From contig JAFEBU010000041.1 in the NCBI GenBank assembly GCA_018242505.1, positions 1 through 49,648 of the forward strand: a DNA stretch of 49,648 nt. The letters run 5' to 3'. This stretch comes from Pseudomonadota bacterium. Lineage in GTDB: Bacteria > Pseudomonadota > Alphaproteobacteria > Reyranellales > Reyranellaceae. The notes beneath the pieces were generated by a model. That model did not search any database, was not told the DNA's origin, and saw only the letters and a program-made list of their open reading frames with translations. The position numbers were made by a program, and so were the translations under genes. Positions 23,875 through 31,800 of this stretch are shown piece by piece (positions within the stretch are counted from its first letter, which is position 1; each line of letters begins with the position of its first letter).

Positions 23875-24840
23875 ATGCGTGCGAGCCGTCTCCTTTCGAT
23901 CCTGCTGATGCTGCAGACCCGCGGCCGCCTGACCGCCGAGATGCTGGCCGAGACCTTCGAGGTATCGGTGCGCACGATCTATCGCGATATCGAGCAATTG
24001 AGCGCGGCCAACTTACCGGTCTATGCCGACCGCGGACCGGGCGGCGGCTTCCAGCTCCTCGACGGCTTTCGCATCAAGCTCACAGGACTGACCGAAAGCG
24101 AAGCCGAGAGCTTGTTCGTGACAGGCCTCACCGGCCCCGCGTCGCAGATGAGCCTCGCCGACCAGCTTCTGTCGGCGCAACTCAAGCTCACCGCCGCCTT
24201 GCCCCAGCGGAATCGGGCAGACGCCCGCCGGATCGCGCAACGCTTCCATCTCGATCCGGTGGACTGGTTCAGGAATCCCGAAGCGGCACGGTTGTTGCCG
24301 GAGATCGCCCGCGCTGTCTGGGCCGACAGCATGATCGAGATCACCTACCAGCGTATCGACCGGCGTGTGACGCGACGGCTCAAGCCGCTGGGGCTCGTGC
24401 TGAAAGCCGGCATCTGGTATCTCGCGGCCGAGGTCTCGCAGCAGCTTCGGACCTACCGCATTTCCGATATCGTCGACCTCTCGGTCACCGGCGAACGCTT
24501 CGCGCGACCGAAAGATTTCGATTTGGTGCGCTTCTGGACCGACTCGTCCCGCGCCTATGAGGTGGGATTGTACCGCGACAAGGCCCTCCTCCGCCTTTCC
24601 CCCCGCGGCTTCCTCCGCCTTGAGCAGTGGAGCGCGATGGTGACCGGCGCAGCCCTCGAGTCCGCCAAGCCCCCGGACCGCGACGGCTGGAGGCAAGTCG
24701 AGATTCCGATCGAGTCGGTTGAACAAGCAGTGCTGGACCTGTTCCGCCTTGGCACCGAAGTCGAGGTGCTGAAGCCCCGCGACCTGCGCCGACGTCTCGC
24801 CACCGCTGCGCAAGCGATGGCGAGACTTAATGCGCCGTGA
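23875..24840 (+). CDS. YafY-type HTH/WYL-domain transcriptional regulator
   Basis: 321 residues from ATG 23875. The DeoR-like winged HTH (about 1-60) reads SRLLSILLMLQTRGRLTAEM, then FEVSVRTIYRDIEQLSAANL and ADRGPGGGFQLLDG. The central WYL domain (about 140-225) contains EITYQRIDRRVTRRLKPLGL then GIWYLAAEV, with a conserved W-Y-L-type strand and arginines for ligand binding. A C-terminal WCX-type extension ends the protein. Such proteins are repressors or activators whose ligands are mostly unknown. The frame is open far upstream to 22918, but that part is antisense to two other genes, so it is not coding. Confidence 0.88.
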   Translation: MRASRLLSILLMLQTRGRLTAEMLAETFEVSVRTIYRDIEQLSAANLPVYADRGPGGGFQLLDGFRIKLTGLTESEAESLFVTGLTGPASQMSLADQLLSAQLKLTAALPQRNRADARRIAQRFHLDPVDWFRNPEAARLLPEIARAVWADSMIEITYQRIDRRVTRRLKPLGLVLKAGIWYLAAEVSQQLRTYRISDIVDLSVTGERFARPKDFDLVRFWTDSSRAYEVGLYRDKALLRLSPRGFLRLEQWSAMVTGAALESAKPPDRDGWRQVEIPIESVEQAVLDLFRLGTEVEVLKPRDLRRRLATAAQAMARLNAP

Positions 24841-24842
24841 GG

Positions 24843-25558
24843 TCAGCGAACGACGGCAGCGGTCTGGCCGAACAAGACCCGACGCTGCTCTTCGGTGTTG
24901 ATGCCGGGCTTGGCGCGCAGTTCGGCCCCCACCGCCTTGCCTTTCATCACCGCCGGACGCTTGCCCATCGACTCCTCGAACCATCGCTTGAGGTGCGGAA
25001 AGTCCTCGAGCTTCTGGCCAAAGTTCTTGAAGCCCACAACCCCGGCCAGATCGCCATGTCCGCAATGGAAAGAGGGCCTGCCACGAACTCACGGTCGCCC
25101 AGCCGCTTGTTCAACACGCCAAACAGCCGGTTCACTTCATTGGTGTAGCGAACCTGGCCGTATTCGAGTTTTTCGACCGAATTGAACTGAGGAGCATAGA
25201 CGTTGAAATGGTTGGCCTGCCCTGCCATCGGCCCGAGCCCGCCCATCTGCCAGTTTACCCACTGCAACACCTCGTACTTGCCGCGTACATCCTTGGGCAG
25301 GAACTTGTCGGCCTTCTCGGCGAGGTATTGCAGGATCGCCCCCGATTCGAACACGGAGATCGGCGCACCGCCGCCTATCGGTTCATGGTCGACGATCGCA
25401 GGCATGCGGTTGTTCGGGCTGATTTTCAAGAACTCGGACTTGAACTGCTCGCCGGCCCCGATGTTCACCGGAACGATCCTGTATGGGAGGCCGCATTCTT
25501 CGAGCATGATGGAAATCTTCCAGCCGTTGGGCGTCGGCCAATAGTGGAGGTCGATCAT
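24843..25558 (-). pseudogene. Glutathione S-transferase gene with a single-base frameshift
   Basis: The frame from ATG 25558 encodes a normal GST N-terminal domain (MIDLHYWPTPNGWKISIMLE, SPNNRMPAI, VFESGAILQYLAEKADKF) and most of the helical domain up to SIADMAIWPG. It then reads out of frame. The remaining part, VGFKNFGQKLEDFPHLKRWF and SMGKRPAVMKGKAVG, is intact in the next frame and ends at 24843. Adding one G to the G run (C run 25040-25043 on the plus strand) restores W-P-G-V-V-G-F-K-N and a protein of about 238 residues. The change may be a true mutation or a homopolymer sequencing error. It is a close paralogue of the gene at 21863. As read, translation would end near 24947 with an aberrant C terminus. 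Confidence 0.8.
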
Positions 25559-25672
25559 GTCAGTGTCTCCTGAAGACGATTTGCGTTGGGACCCAGACTA
25601 GACGTTCGAAAGATTTACGCGAAACGAGGAAGCTTCATTGTCCCTATTGGCAAAAGGTGCTTAAGGAGGCTC

Positions 25673-26515
25673 ATGCGCGCGACACCCCTTCCTGCCGGTT
25701 GGCCCGCCGACAGGCCGCTTGCCATTTCGGTCAATGTAATGCTCGAAGGCTGGACCGACGATTCGGCGCCAGGAATCGGACCCATGGGCAATCCTCTCAA
25801 GGCCGGTGTGCTCGACCTGCAAGCGCGCTCATGGGCCGAATACGGCCCCAAGGTGGGCGCGTGGCGGCTACTTGATATCCTCGACCGGATGCAGCTTCGG
25901 GCCGTCTTCTATGTGAGCGGCGTCATCGCCGAGCGATATGCCGATCTGCTGGCCGCTATCGTAGAGGCGGGACATGTCGTCGGCGCACACGGCTGGAGCC
26001 AGAACATCATCCCGGCCTACCAGACAACGGAAGACGAAGAGTTCGATCTCGCTCGCTGCATCGCCGTCATCGAGCGCAGCGCCGGGAGCCGTCCTCCAGG
26101 TTGGCTCAGCCCACGCTGCACGCCGAGCGCCCGCACATCGGCGCTTCTCGCCCAAAAGGGTTTCGATTGGCATGCGGATTTCTTCGATTTTGACCTTCCC
26201 TATCGCCACCAGACGGCAGCCGGACCGATCCTGGCGGTTCCCTTCACCATGGAGGTGAACGACATGCCGCTCTATGTCCGGTACGGCAACGAGCCGGAGG
26301 CCTTCACGCGTCTCCTCGAACGCCTCGTCTCCAGCTGGCCGCGCCTTGGCCGACCGGCCGGCTGTCTCGATATCACGGTCCACGCCCACGTCTTCGGTCG
26401 ACCCTTTGGTGCGATCGAGTTCATGACTGCCCTCGAGGCCGCGAGGCGCTACAGCGAGTGGGCCTGGCTCACCGAGCATCGATCGCTCGCCGAGCTGTTT
26501 GCTGCCGGTGATTGA
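25673..26515 (+). CDS. Polysaccharide deacetylase-family protein (PuuE/allantoinase-like)
   Basis: 280 residues. ATG 25673 is fixed by AAGGAGG at 25663-25669; a longer frame exists from 25586. The NodB-type core is visible: LAISVNVMLEGW, LDILDRMQLRAVFYVSGVIA, IVEAGHVVGAHGWSQN (the H-x-x-x-x-H metal motif is changed to H-G-W-S-Q-N), GWLSPRCTPSARTSALLAQK and a final DITVHAHVFGRP. The N-terminal strand has N-V-M-L in place of the usual D-D/D-G pair, as in PuuE-type allantoinases and related cytoplasmic enzymes that act on ureide or amide substrates instead of chitin. No signal peptide. Substrate unknown. Confidence 0.78.
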   Translation: MRATPLPAGWPADRPLAISVNVMLEGWTDDSAPGIGPMGNPLKAGVLDLQARSWAEYGPKVGAWRLLDILDRMQLRAVFYVSGVIAERYADLLAAIVEAGHVVGAHGWSQNIIPAYQTTEDEEFDLARCIAVIERSAGSRPPGWLSPRCTPSARTSALLAQKGFDWHADFFDFDLPYRHQTAAGPILAVPFTMEVNDMPLYVRYGNEPEAFTRLLERLVSSWPRLGRPAGCLDITVHAHVFGRPFGAIEFMTALEAARRYSEWAWLTEHRSLAELFAAGD

Positions 26516-26586
26516 ACCTCGCGCTCCATCTCGTATTGTCAAAGACCAGTGCAACTTGGCCATCGAACCGCCATTGGGAGAACATC

Positions 26587-27048
26587 GTGTCCTACGTCAA
26601 TTCGGTCCTTCAGCCCGGCGAAACGATCAGGGCGATCGGCAAGTTGCACTGGATCATCTTCTTGCGCGCCTTCGTCCTGATGATCGTCGGGATCATTCTT
26701 TTTATCTACTCAAGCGCCCTCTCACTACAACTCGGTCAGCTGGTCCAGCTCGGCGGCTGGCTGCTGCTGGCGCTGAGCGTCCTTGCGTTCCTGCACGCCT
26801 GGTTTGTCCGCTGGATCACCGAACTCGCCATCACCGATCGCCGCGTGATCTACAAGCACGGCTTCCTGAGCCGGCGCACGGTCGAGATGAACATGGGCAA
26901 GGTCGAGATCGTCGATGTCGAACAATCAATCCTTGGCCGCTTGCTGGGCTTCGGCACGATCCGCGTACGCGGGACCGGACAGGGCATCGAGAATCTGACG
27001 CAGGTGGCGGCGCCACTCGAATTGCGCAACGCCATCACGGCACGCTGA
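26587..27048 (+). CDS. Bacterial PH-domain membrane protein (YdbT-like)
   Basis: 153 residues starting at GTG 26587 with GGGAG upstream; an in-frame ATG at 26512 overlaps the previous stop. YVNSVLQPGETIRAIGKLHW is the usual start of these proteins. Two transmembrane helices follow (about 23-40 and 48-70), then a bacterial PH domain with ELAITDRRVIYKHGFLSRRT, GKVEIVDVEQSILGRLLGFG and TIRVRGTGQG. The function is unknown; related proteins sit in the cytoplasmic membrane and may help the envelope stress response. It is convergent with the liv operon, eight bases from livF. Confidence 0.83.
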   Translation: MSYVNSVLQPGETIRAIGKLHWIIFLRAFVLMIVGIILFIYSSALSLQLGQLVQLGGWLLLALSVLAFLHAWFVRWITELAITDRRVIYKHGFLSRRTVEMNMGKVEIVDVEQSILGRLLGFGTIRVRGTGQGIENLTQVAAPLELRNAITAR

Positions 27049-27056
27049 GTCCGCCG

Positions 27057-27803
27057 CTATGTCTGCAACGGTGCCTGGGCGTCCTGCCCGAAATAGGCTT
27101 GCTCCAACCGGTTCGGCAGGTCGGCCTCGCCGGCATGCGCCTCGAGCACGATCGTGCCACGGGCAAGCGCATAAACCCGGTCCACTGTCGCCAACGCTTT
27201 CTCGATCAACTGCTCCACCAGAAGAATAGCGGTGCCCGTCCGGCGCAACTGCGCCGCCGCGGCGAGGACTCGATCGACCAGCACGGGCGAGAGGCCAGCC
27301 GACGGCTCATCCAGCATCAGAAGCCGCGGCCGCTGCACCAACCCTTGTGCGACGGCCAGCATCTGTTGCTGGCCTCCCGACAGCGTGGCGGCAAGGTCGC
27401 GGCGCTTCTCGGCAATTTCGGGAAAGAACGCCAGCGCTTCTTCCACCTGATGCACGCGAGCGCTGCGCGGCAGGCCGTAGCCCGCGAGCAGGAGATTGTC
27501 GAACACCGAAAGCTGGGTGAAGACGCGGTGGCCCTCGACCACATGCACCAGGCCGGCCGAGACTGCATCGCGTGGTCCGGTCGCGCTCATATCCTTGCCG
27601 GCAAACCGGATGCGGCCGGATCGCGGCAGCAATCCCGAGATCGCGCGCAGGAGCGTCGTCTTGCCCGCACCGTTCGGCCCCAGCAACGCAACCGCCTCGC
27701 CCGCACCCACCGTCAGCTCGATGCCATGCAGCACACCGATCTTGCCATAACCAGCCGACAGTCCGCTCACTTCGAGCAGTGGATCACGCACCGAGATAGG
27801 CAC
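27057..27803 (-). CDS. livF: Branched-chain amino-acid ABC transporter ATPase LivF
   Basis: A 248-residue ABC ATPase. Walker A is LLGPNGAGKTTLLRAISGLL, the Q-loop region lies near VFTQLSVFDNLLLAG, the signature is ATLSGGQQQMLAVAQGL, and Walker B is RLLMLDEPSAGLSP, followed by LLVEQ with the switch region. The A-G-L-S after Walker B and the short length are typical of LivF. It pairs with the LivG domain encoded upstream and powers import of a hydrophobic amino acid, amide or related compound. Its start overlaps the end of the LivM-LivG gene by 20 bases. The substrate of HAAT transporters cannot be read from the ATPase. Confidence 0.9.
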   Translation of the reverse strand: MPISVRDPLLEVSGLSAGYGKIGVLHGIELTVGAGEAVALLGPNGAGKTTLLRAISGLLPRSGRIRFAGKDMSATGPRDAVSAGLVHVVEGHRVFTQLSVFDNLLLAGYGLPRSARVHQVEEALAFFPEIAEKRRDLAATLSGGQQQMLAVAQGLVQRPRLLMLDEPSAGLSPVLVDRVLAAAAQLRRTGTAILLVEQLIEKALATVDRVYALARGTIVLEAHAGEADLPNRLEQAYFGQDAQAPLQT

Positions 27804-29586
27804 TGACCACCTCCCGGTGCGAGCGGATCTCGTCGGGTGTGCCGGCAGCCAGCACCCTGCCGAGATTGAGTACGGTCACCCTGTCGCAGATGTCGAAGAT
27901 CAAGTCGGCATGATGCTCGACCAGGAGCACACTCGTTCCCGTGCGGCTGATTGCCTTGATCAGCACACCGAGCCGGCGGATTTCCTCCGCAGACAGGCCT
28001 GCCGCAGGCTCATCGAGCAGCAGGCAGGCAGGCTGCAGCATCAGGGCGCGGGCAATCTCCATGAAACGCAGTTCGCTGTGCTGCAAGCGATCGGCGCGTA
28101 CCTCTGCAAGCTGATCGAGACCCACTGTCAGAAGCGCCAACATCGCACGCTCGCGCAGCACCGCCTCGTCTCGGCGATGCCGTGGCAGGGTAAGCAACGA
28201 CTCGATGAAGCTGCCTCGCCCATCGATAGTGCCGCCGATCATTACGTTTTCGACGACCGATGCAGAGCCGATTAGCCTTGGCGTCTGAAAGGTCCGGGCG
28301 ATACGCTCGCTCGCCCGCAACTGCGGTGCCTGAGGTGGCAAAATGACCTTGCCCAGCCGCACCTCGCCTGCCTGAGGGGCATAGTAGCCCGAGATCACAT
28401 TCAGCGTGGTGGTCTTGCCGCTGCCGTTGGGGCCGATCAGGCCGTGCACCTCTTCCCGCCTGACATCCAGATCGAGATTCGAGATCGCCTGTACGCCACC
28501 AAACCTCAAGGAGACACCGGAAAGCGACAACGTCTCGCCGCGTTTGCCATGGAGCAACTGCATCAACAACTCGGGGCGAGGCACGATTTCGCGGTGCTGC
28601 TCAAGTGGCCGTCGGTTCTTGAAGTCGAGCAAGTCGGCAATCCCGCCGGGAACAAGCAGCACAATCGCCAGGAGAAGAGCGGCATACAGAAACGTCGACC
28701 AGGCAACGAGCGGTGCCGCAATTTCAGGCAACGCCGTCAGGAGCAAAGTGCCCAGCAACGGACCGAGCACCGAGCCGCGGCCGCCGATCAGGATGGCGAT
28801 GAAAAACAAGACCGATAGATCGAAGGTGAAGGCATCGGGCGTAATGTAGGATTGCAGCGACGAGAAGAGCCCGCCCGCCACTCCTGCCAATGCGCCGCTG
28901 AACAGGAAGACGATCATCAGCAAGCGCGGCTTGGCGATGCCCGACGACTCCGCCGCAACCTCGGTGTCGCGGATCGCCACCAGAGCACGACCAAAGCGAC
29001 TGGCGGCGAGATTGGCCGTCATCCATGTACAAAGCCCGGCCAGCAGGAGGCAGAAGTAATAAAAGCCCCAGTCGCCGACGAACGGCCAGCCGAAAACCGG
29101 ACCAGGGACGCCGATACCGCCGCCAGTCACGCTTTTCCAGGCGAGCGCCACCTGCGTCACAATGGTTGAAAAGCCCAGCGTCGCCATGGCGAAGTAGAAC
29201 GTGCGCAGCCGAAGAGCCGGCATGCCGACGATCAGGCCGAACACCCCACCGATGGCGGCGGATGCGACGAGCGCGAGATACGGCGAGACCGCAGGCATTG
29301 CCGTGCCAGCCGTCATCGCACTTGTGGTGTAGGCGCCGAGGGTCAGGAGGCCGACCCAGCCGATCGCAATCTGGCCGGCGAAGCCCACGACCATGTTCAG
29401 TCCAGCCACCAGCACCCAGTAGACACAAGCGCGAGTGACAATGACTCCCCAGTAGGAATCGCCCAACAGCGGGAACGCCAGGCCCGCCAATCCCAATGCC
29501 AGGAATGGTGCCAATTTCCCGAGGCGGGCGCGCCAGCTGGATCGGGGCATCGTGGCGAGCATGGCCGCCTGTGTAAGATCCGTCAT
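27784..29586 (-). CDS. LivM-LivG fusion: ABC permease and ATPase in one protein
   Basis: 600 residues from ATG 29586. Residues 1 to about 330 are a LivM-type permease with eight to ten hydrophobic helices (GLNMVVGFAGQIAIGWVGLL is a family mark). After a linker (PLEQHREIVPRPELLMQLLH) comes a LivG-type ATPase with Walker A HGLIGPNGSGKTTTLNVISG near residue 385 and Walker B ACLLLDEPAAGLSAEE. The ABC signature reads LQHSELRFMEIARAL; related LivG proteins have L-P-H-G-E here, so the usual Gly is Ser. The longer frame to 30105 is antisense-style read-through of livH. Its ATG overlaps the livH stop (ATGA at 29583-29586), showing translational coupling. Such permease-ATPase fusions are known in this transporter family. 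Confidence 0.87.
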   Translation of the reverse strand: MTDLTQAAMLATMPRSSWRARLGKLAPFLALGLAGLAFPLLGDSYWGVIVTRACVYWVLVAGLNMVVGFAGQIAIGWVGLLTLGAYTTSAMTAGTAMPAVSPYLALVASAAIGGVFGLIVGMPALRLRTFYFAMATLGFSTIVTQVALAWKSVTGGGIGVPGPVFGWPFVGDWGFYYFCLLLAGLCTWMTANLAASRFGRALVAIRDTEVAAESSGIAKPRLLMIVFLFSGALAGVAGGLFSSLQSYITPDAFTFDLSVLFFIAILIGGRGSVLGPLLGTLLLTALPEIAAPLVAWSTFLYAALLLAIVLLVPGGIADLLDFKNRRPLEQHREIVPRPELLMQLLHGKRGETLSLSGVSLRFGGVQAISNLDLDVRREEVHGLIGPNGSGKTTTLNVISGYYAPQAGEVRLGKVILPPQAPQLRASERIARTFQTPRLIGSASVVENVMIGGTIDGRGSFIESLLTLPRHRRDEAVLRERAMLALLTVGLDQLAEVRADRLQHSELRFMEIARALMLQPACLLLDEPAAGLSAEEIRRLGVLIKAISRTGTSVLLVEHHADLIFDICDRVTVLNLGRVLAAGTPDEIRSHREVVSAYLGA

Positions 29587-30440
29587 ACGCGGCGCGACAA
29601 GGTGGCGCCCGCGAGTCCCTCCGGGCGCAACAGCAGCACGGCAATGAACACGACGAACACGGCGACGGCAGCAAAGATGCCGCCGACGAGAAAGTTGGCC
29701 GCCTGCTGGAACAGACCGAGCGCCAGGCCGCCAATGACGGCACCGCGGTTGCTTCCCATGCCCCCCAGCGCCACCGGCACGAATCCGTAGAAACTCAGGA
29801 TCGACTGGTTGCCAAAGAAAGCCAGCAGCATCTCTCCGCCGGTGAAACCCGCGAGTGCACCGATGACACCGGCCAGCGCGAAGCTCGCCAAACGCAACCG
29901 CTGCTCGGGCAGGCCAAGCGCACGGGCTGCGTAGCTGTCCTCGGCGATCGCGAGAAAGGCGCGGCCAACCAGCGTTCGGCGATAGAGGAACTCCAGGCCG
30001 ACGATCGTCGCCGCGCAAGCGAGCAAGGGCAGCCAGAATTGTTGATCCAGCCAGCCGGAGCCAATCGGGATGAGGCGCGGGAACGGCTGCGCCTCGGTGC
30101 CCCATTCGATGGCCGTGAGCTGCTGAACGAGCAGCGCGAAGGCCAGTGTCGACAATACGTAGAGATGCTGCTCGATGCTCTTCAACACGGGCCGCACGGC
30201 GACAATTTCCGTAACAACTCCGATGACGGCCCCGCAGGCCAGCACAAGGACAAATCCGACGATGGCCGGCAAGCCGAGCTTGCCGATAAACAGGGCTCCC
30301 AGCACGCCTCCGAGCATGCCCAGCATCCCTGCCGTGAAGCTGAATACGCGCGAGGCCGAGAACATCACGTTGTACGTGATGCCGATCAGCGCATAGACCG
30401 CTCCGATCGCCAGGCCGTAGGAGACGATCGATTCGAGCAT
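29583..30440 (-). CDS. livH: Branched-chain amino-acid ABC transporter permease LivH
   Basis: A 285-residue integral membrane protein with about eight helices. It starts MLESIVSYGLAIGAVYALIG, and has FVPVALGGMGSNRGAVIGGL, the conserved G-G-M-G-S motif near the coupling region of LivH permeases, then ending with FIAVLLLRPEGL. It forms the membrane channel with the LivM part of the next gene. It lies three bases after the substrate-binding protein gene and overlaps the LivM-LivG gene by four bases, so all four genes form one operon (order livK, livH, livMG, livF). Confidence 0.9.
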   Translation of the reverse strand: MLESIVSYGLAIGAVYALIGITYNVMFSASRVFSFTAGMLGMLGGVLGALFIGKLGLPAIVGFVLVLACGAVIGVVTEIVAVRPVLKSIEQHLYVLSTLAFALLVQQLTAIEWGTEAQPFPRLIPIGSGWLDQQFWLPLLACAATIVGLEFLYRRTLVGRAFLAIAEDSYAARALGLPEQRLRLASFALAGVIGALAGFTGGEMLLAFFGNQSILSFYGFVPVALGGMGSNRGAVIGGLALGLFQQAANFLVGGIFAAVAVFVVFIAVLLLRPEGLAGATLSRRV

Positions 30441-30443
30441 CGG

Positions 30444-31640
30444 TTAGCTGGCATAACCGGGGGCAAGATTGAAGGCGCCGTCACGCAGCGAATTGACCTC
30501 GCACATCACGACCTCGTCGTCCTGGAAGCCGTTGTGCTGCTGAGGCGTGAAAGTGATATCCCCATAGACGCCCGGCCAATCTTTCAGCTTGTTCCAGTAA
30601 CCGGTGATCTGTTCAGGCGAGCTGCCGACCGCCTTGACGGCGTCTGCCATCATGTGGACACCATCGTAGCCGAGAGCGATCCACCAGAGCAGCGTGTCGC
30701 CCATGTCGATCTTCACCTTGCGCAACTTCTCCACGAATTCCGCCGCACGTGGCAGCAGCTTGCCATCCTTGGCAAAGCAGACATTGCGGAAATTGTTGGA
30801 GTAGACCTTGTTCCAGTACTCCGGCTTCTCCAGCAGTGCCTTCGTCTGCCCCGACCCCAGGGTGGTCTGGCCGACGATCGGCACGTCCCACTCCATCTTG
30901 CCGCGCGTGTTGCAGATGCGAGCGAGGAAACCCGCATTGACACTCCAGGGCATGATCGCTTCCGCGCCGGCCTCTCGCATGCGCAGCATGTCGGGCTTCA
31001 GGTCGGGATTCGCAGCGTCAATATTGGCCTGATAGACGACGGTTGCCCCCTTCTCCTTCAACATCGGAGCATAGGCCTCGACAGAAGCCGTGCCGTAGCC
31101 CGTGGTGTCGCTGACGACGGCCACTTTCTTTCGCTTCAGGATATCCACCACATATCGATTGGCAGCAGCGCCAATCTGCTGATTGGTGGGCGCATCACGG
31201 AAACACATCGGGTATTTCTTGACGTCGGTCAGCGAATCGACCCAGCACGGATGCAGTTGTGGAATGCCATCGCGGGCGACCAACGGCACCGCTGCCAGGG
31301 ACTCGCCTGAATTCAGTGGTCCCCAAACAATGTTCACTTTCTGCCGCTTGGTGAGCTCGGCGGCACCGTTGACCGCCTTGGTGGGATCGCTCTGCGTGTC
31401 GCGCACGATGAGTTCGATCTTTCGTCCATTGACGCCACCTGCGGCGTTGATCTCGTTGACGGCCAGCTCCGTGCCGCGGTTGATACCGATGCCAGTCGAG
31501 GAACTGGGCCCGGTCAGGGCGGGAAGATAACCGATCTTGATCGGCTCCGGCGCGGCAATGGCTGGACTCGCCAGACCACCTGCCAGCGACAAGGCGCCAG
31601 CAGCGGATCCGGACAGAACTTGGCGACGCTTGATCGGCAT
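30444..31640 (-). CDS. Branched-chain amino-acid/amide ABC substrate-binding protein (LivK-like)
   Basis: About 398 residues. ATG 31640 is chosen because GGAGG lies just upstream and MPIKRRQVLSGSAAGALSLA begins a twin-arginine signal (R-R-Q-V-L) with a cleavage site near AIAAPEP. The mature protein has IKIGYLPALTGPSSSTGIGI, RGTELAVNEINAAGGVNGRK and IELIVRDTQSDPTKAVNGAA, the Peripla_BP_6 pattern of LivJ/LivK, amide and urea-type receptors. Tat export implies folding with ligand or cofactor in the cytoplasm, or just a lineage habit. It is the first gene of the liv operon. The ligand is unknown. Confidence 0.88.
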   Translation of the reverse strand: MPIKRRQVLSGSAAGALSLAGGLASPAIAAPEPIKIGYLPALTGPSSSTGIGINRGTELAVNEINAAGGVNGRKIELIVRDTQSDPTKAVNGAAELTKRQKVNIVWGPLNSGESLAAVPLVARDGIPQLHPCWVDSLTDVKKYPMCFRDAPTNQQIGAAANRYVVDILKRKKVAVVSDTTGYGTASVEAYAPMLKEKGATVVYQANIDAANPDLKPDMLRMREAGAEAIMPWSVNAGFLARICNTRGKMEWDVPIVGQTTLGSGQTKALLEKPEYWNKVYSNNFRNVCFAKDGKLLPRAAEFVEKLRKVKIDMGDTLLWWIALGYDGVHMMADAVKAVGSSPEQITGYWNKLKDWPGVYGDITFTPQQHNGFQDDEVVMCEVNSLRDGAFNLAPGYAS

Positions 31641-31800
31641 GTCGTTTCCTCCCACAGAATTTTTACTCTCTTGTTTTGCGGATTACCCCCTTCGGTACAC
31701 GTACACCATAGCACGCACGCCGGCGGCTGCGGAACGCGGCATTGCGCTCCGCGGATTTGCTGCGACGCCGAAAGGAATCGTGACGACAGGCACCAGATTG

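Noticed and set aside
29587..30105. N-terminal extension of the LivM-LivG frame
   Set aside because: It is an out-of-frame reading of livH. The ATGA overlap at 29583-29586 marks the true start.
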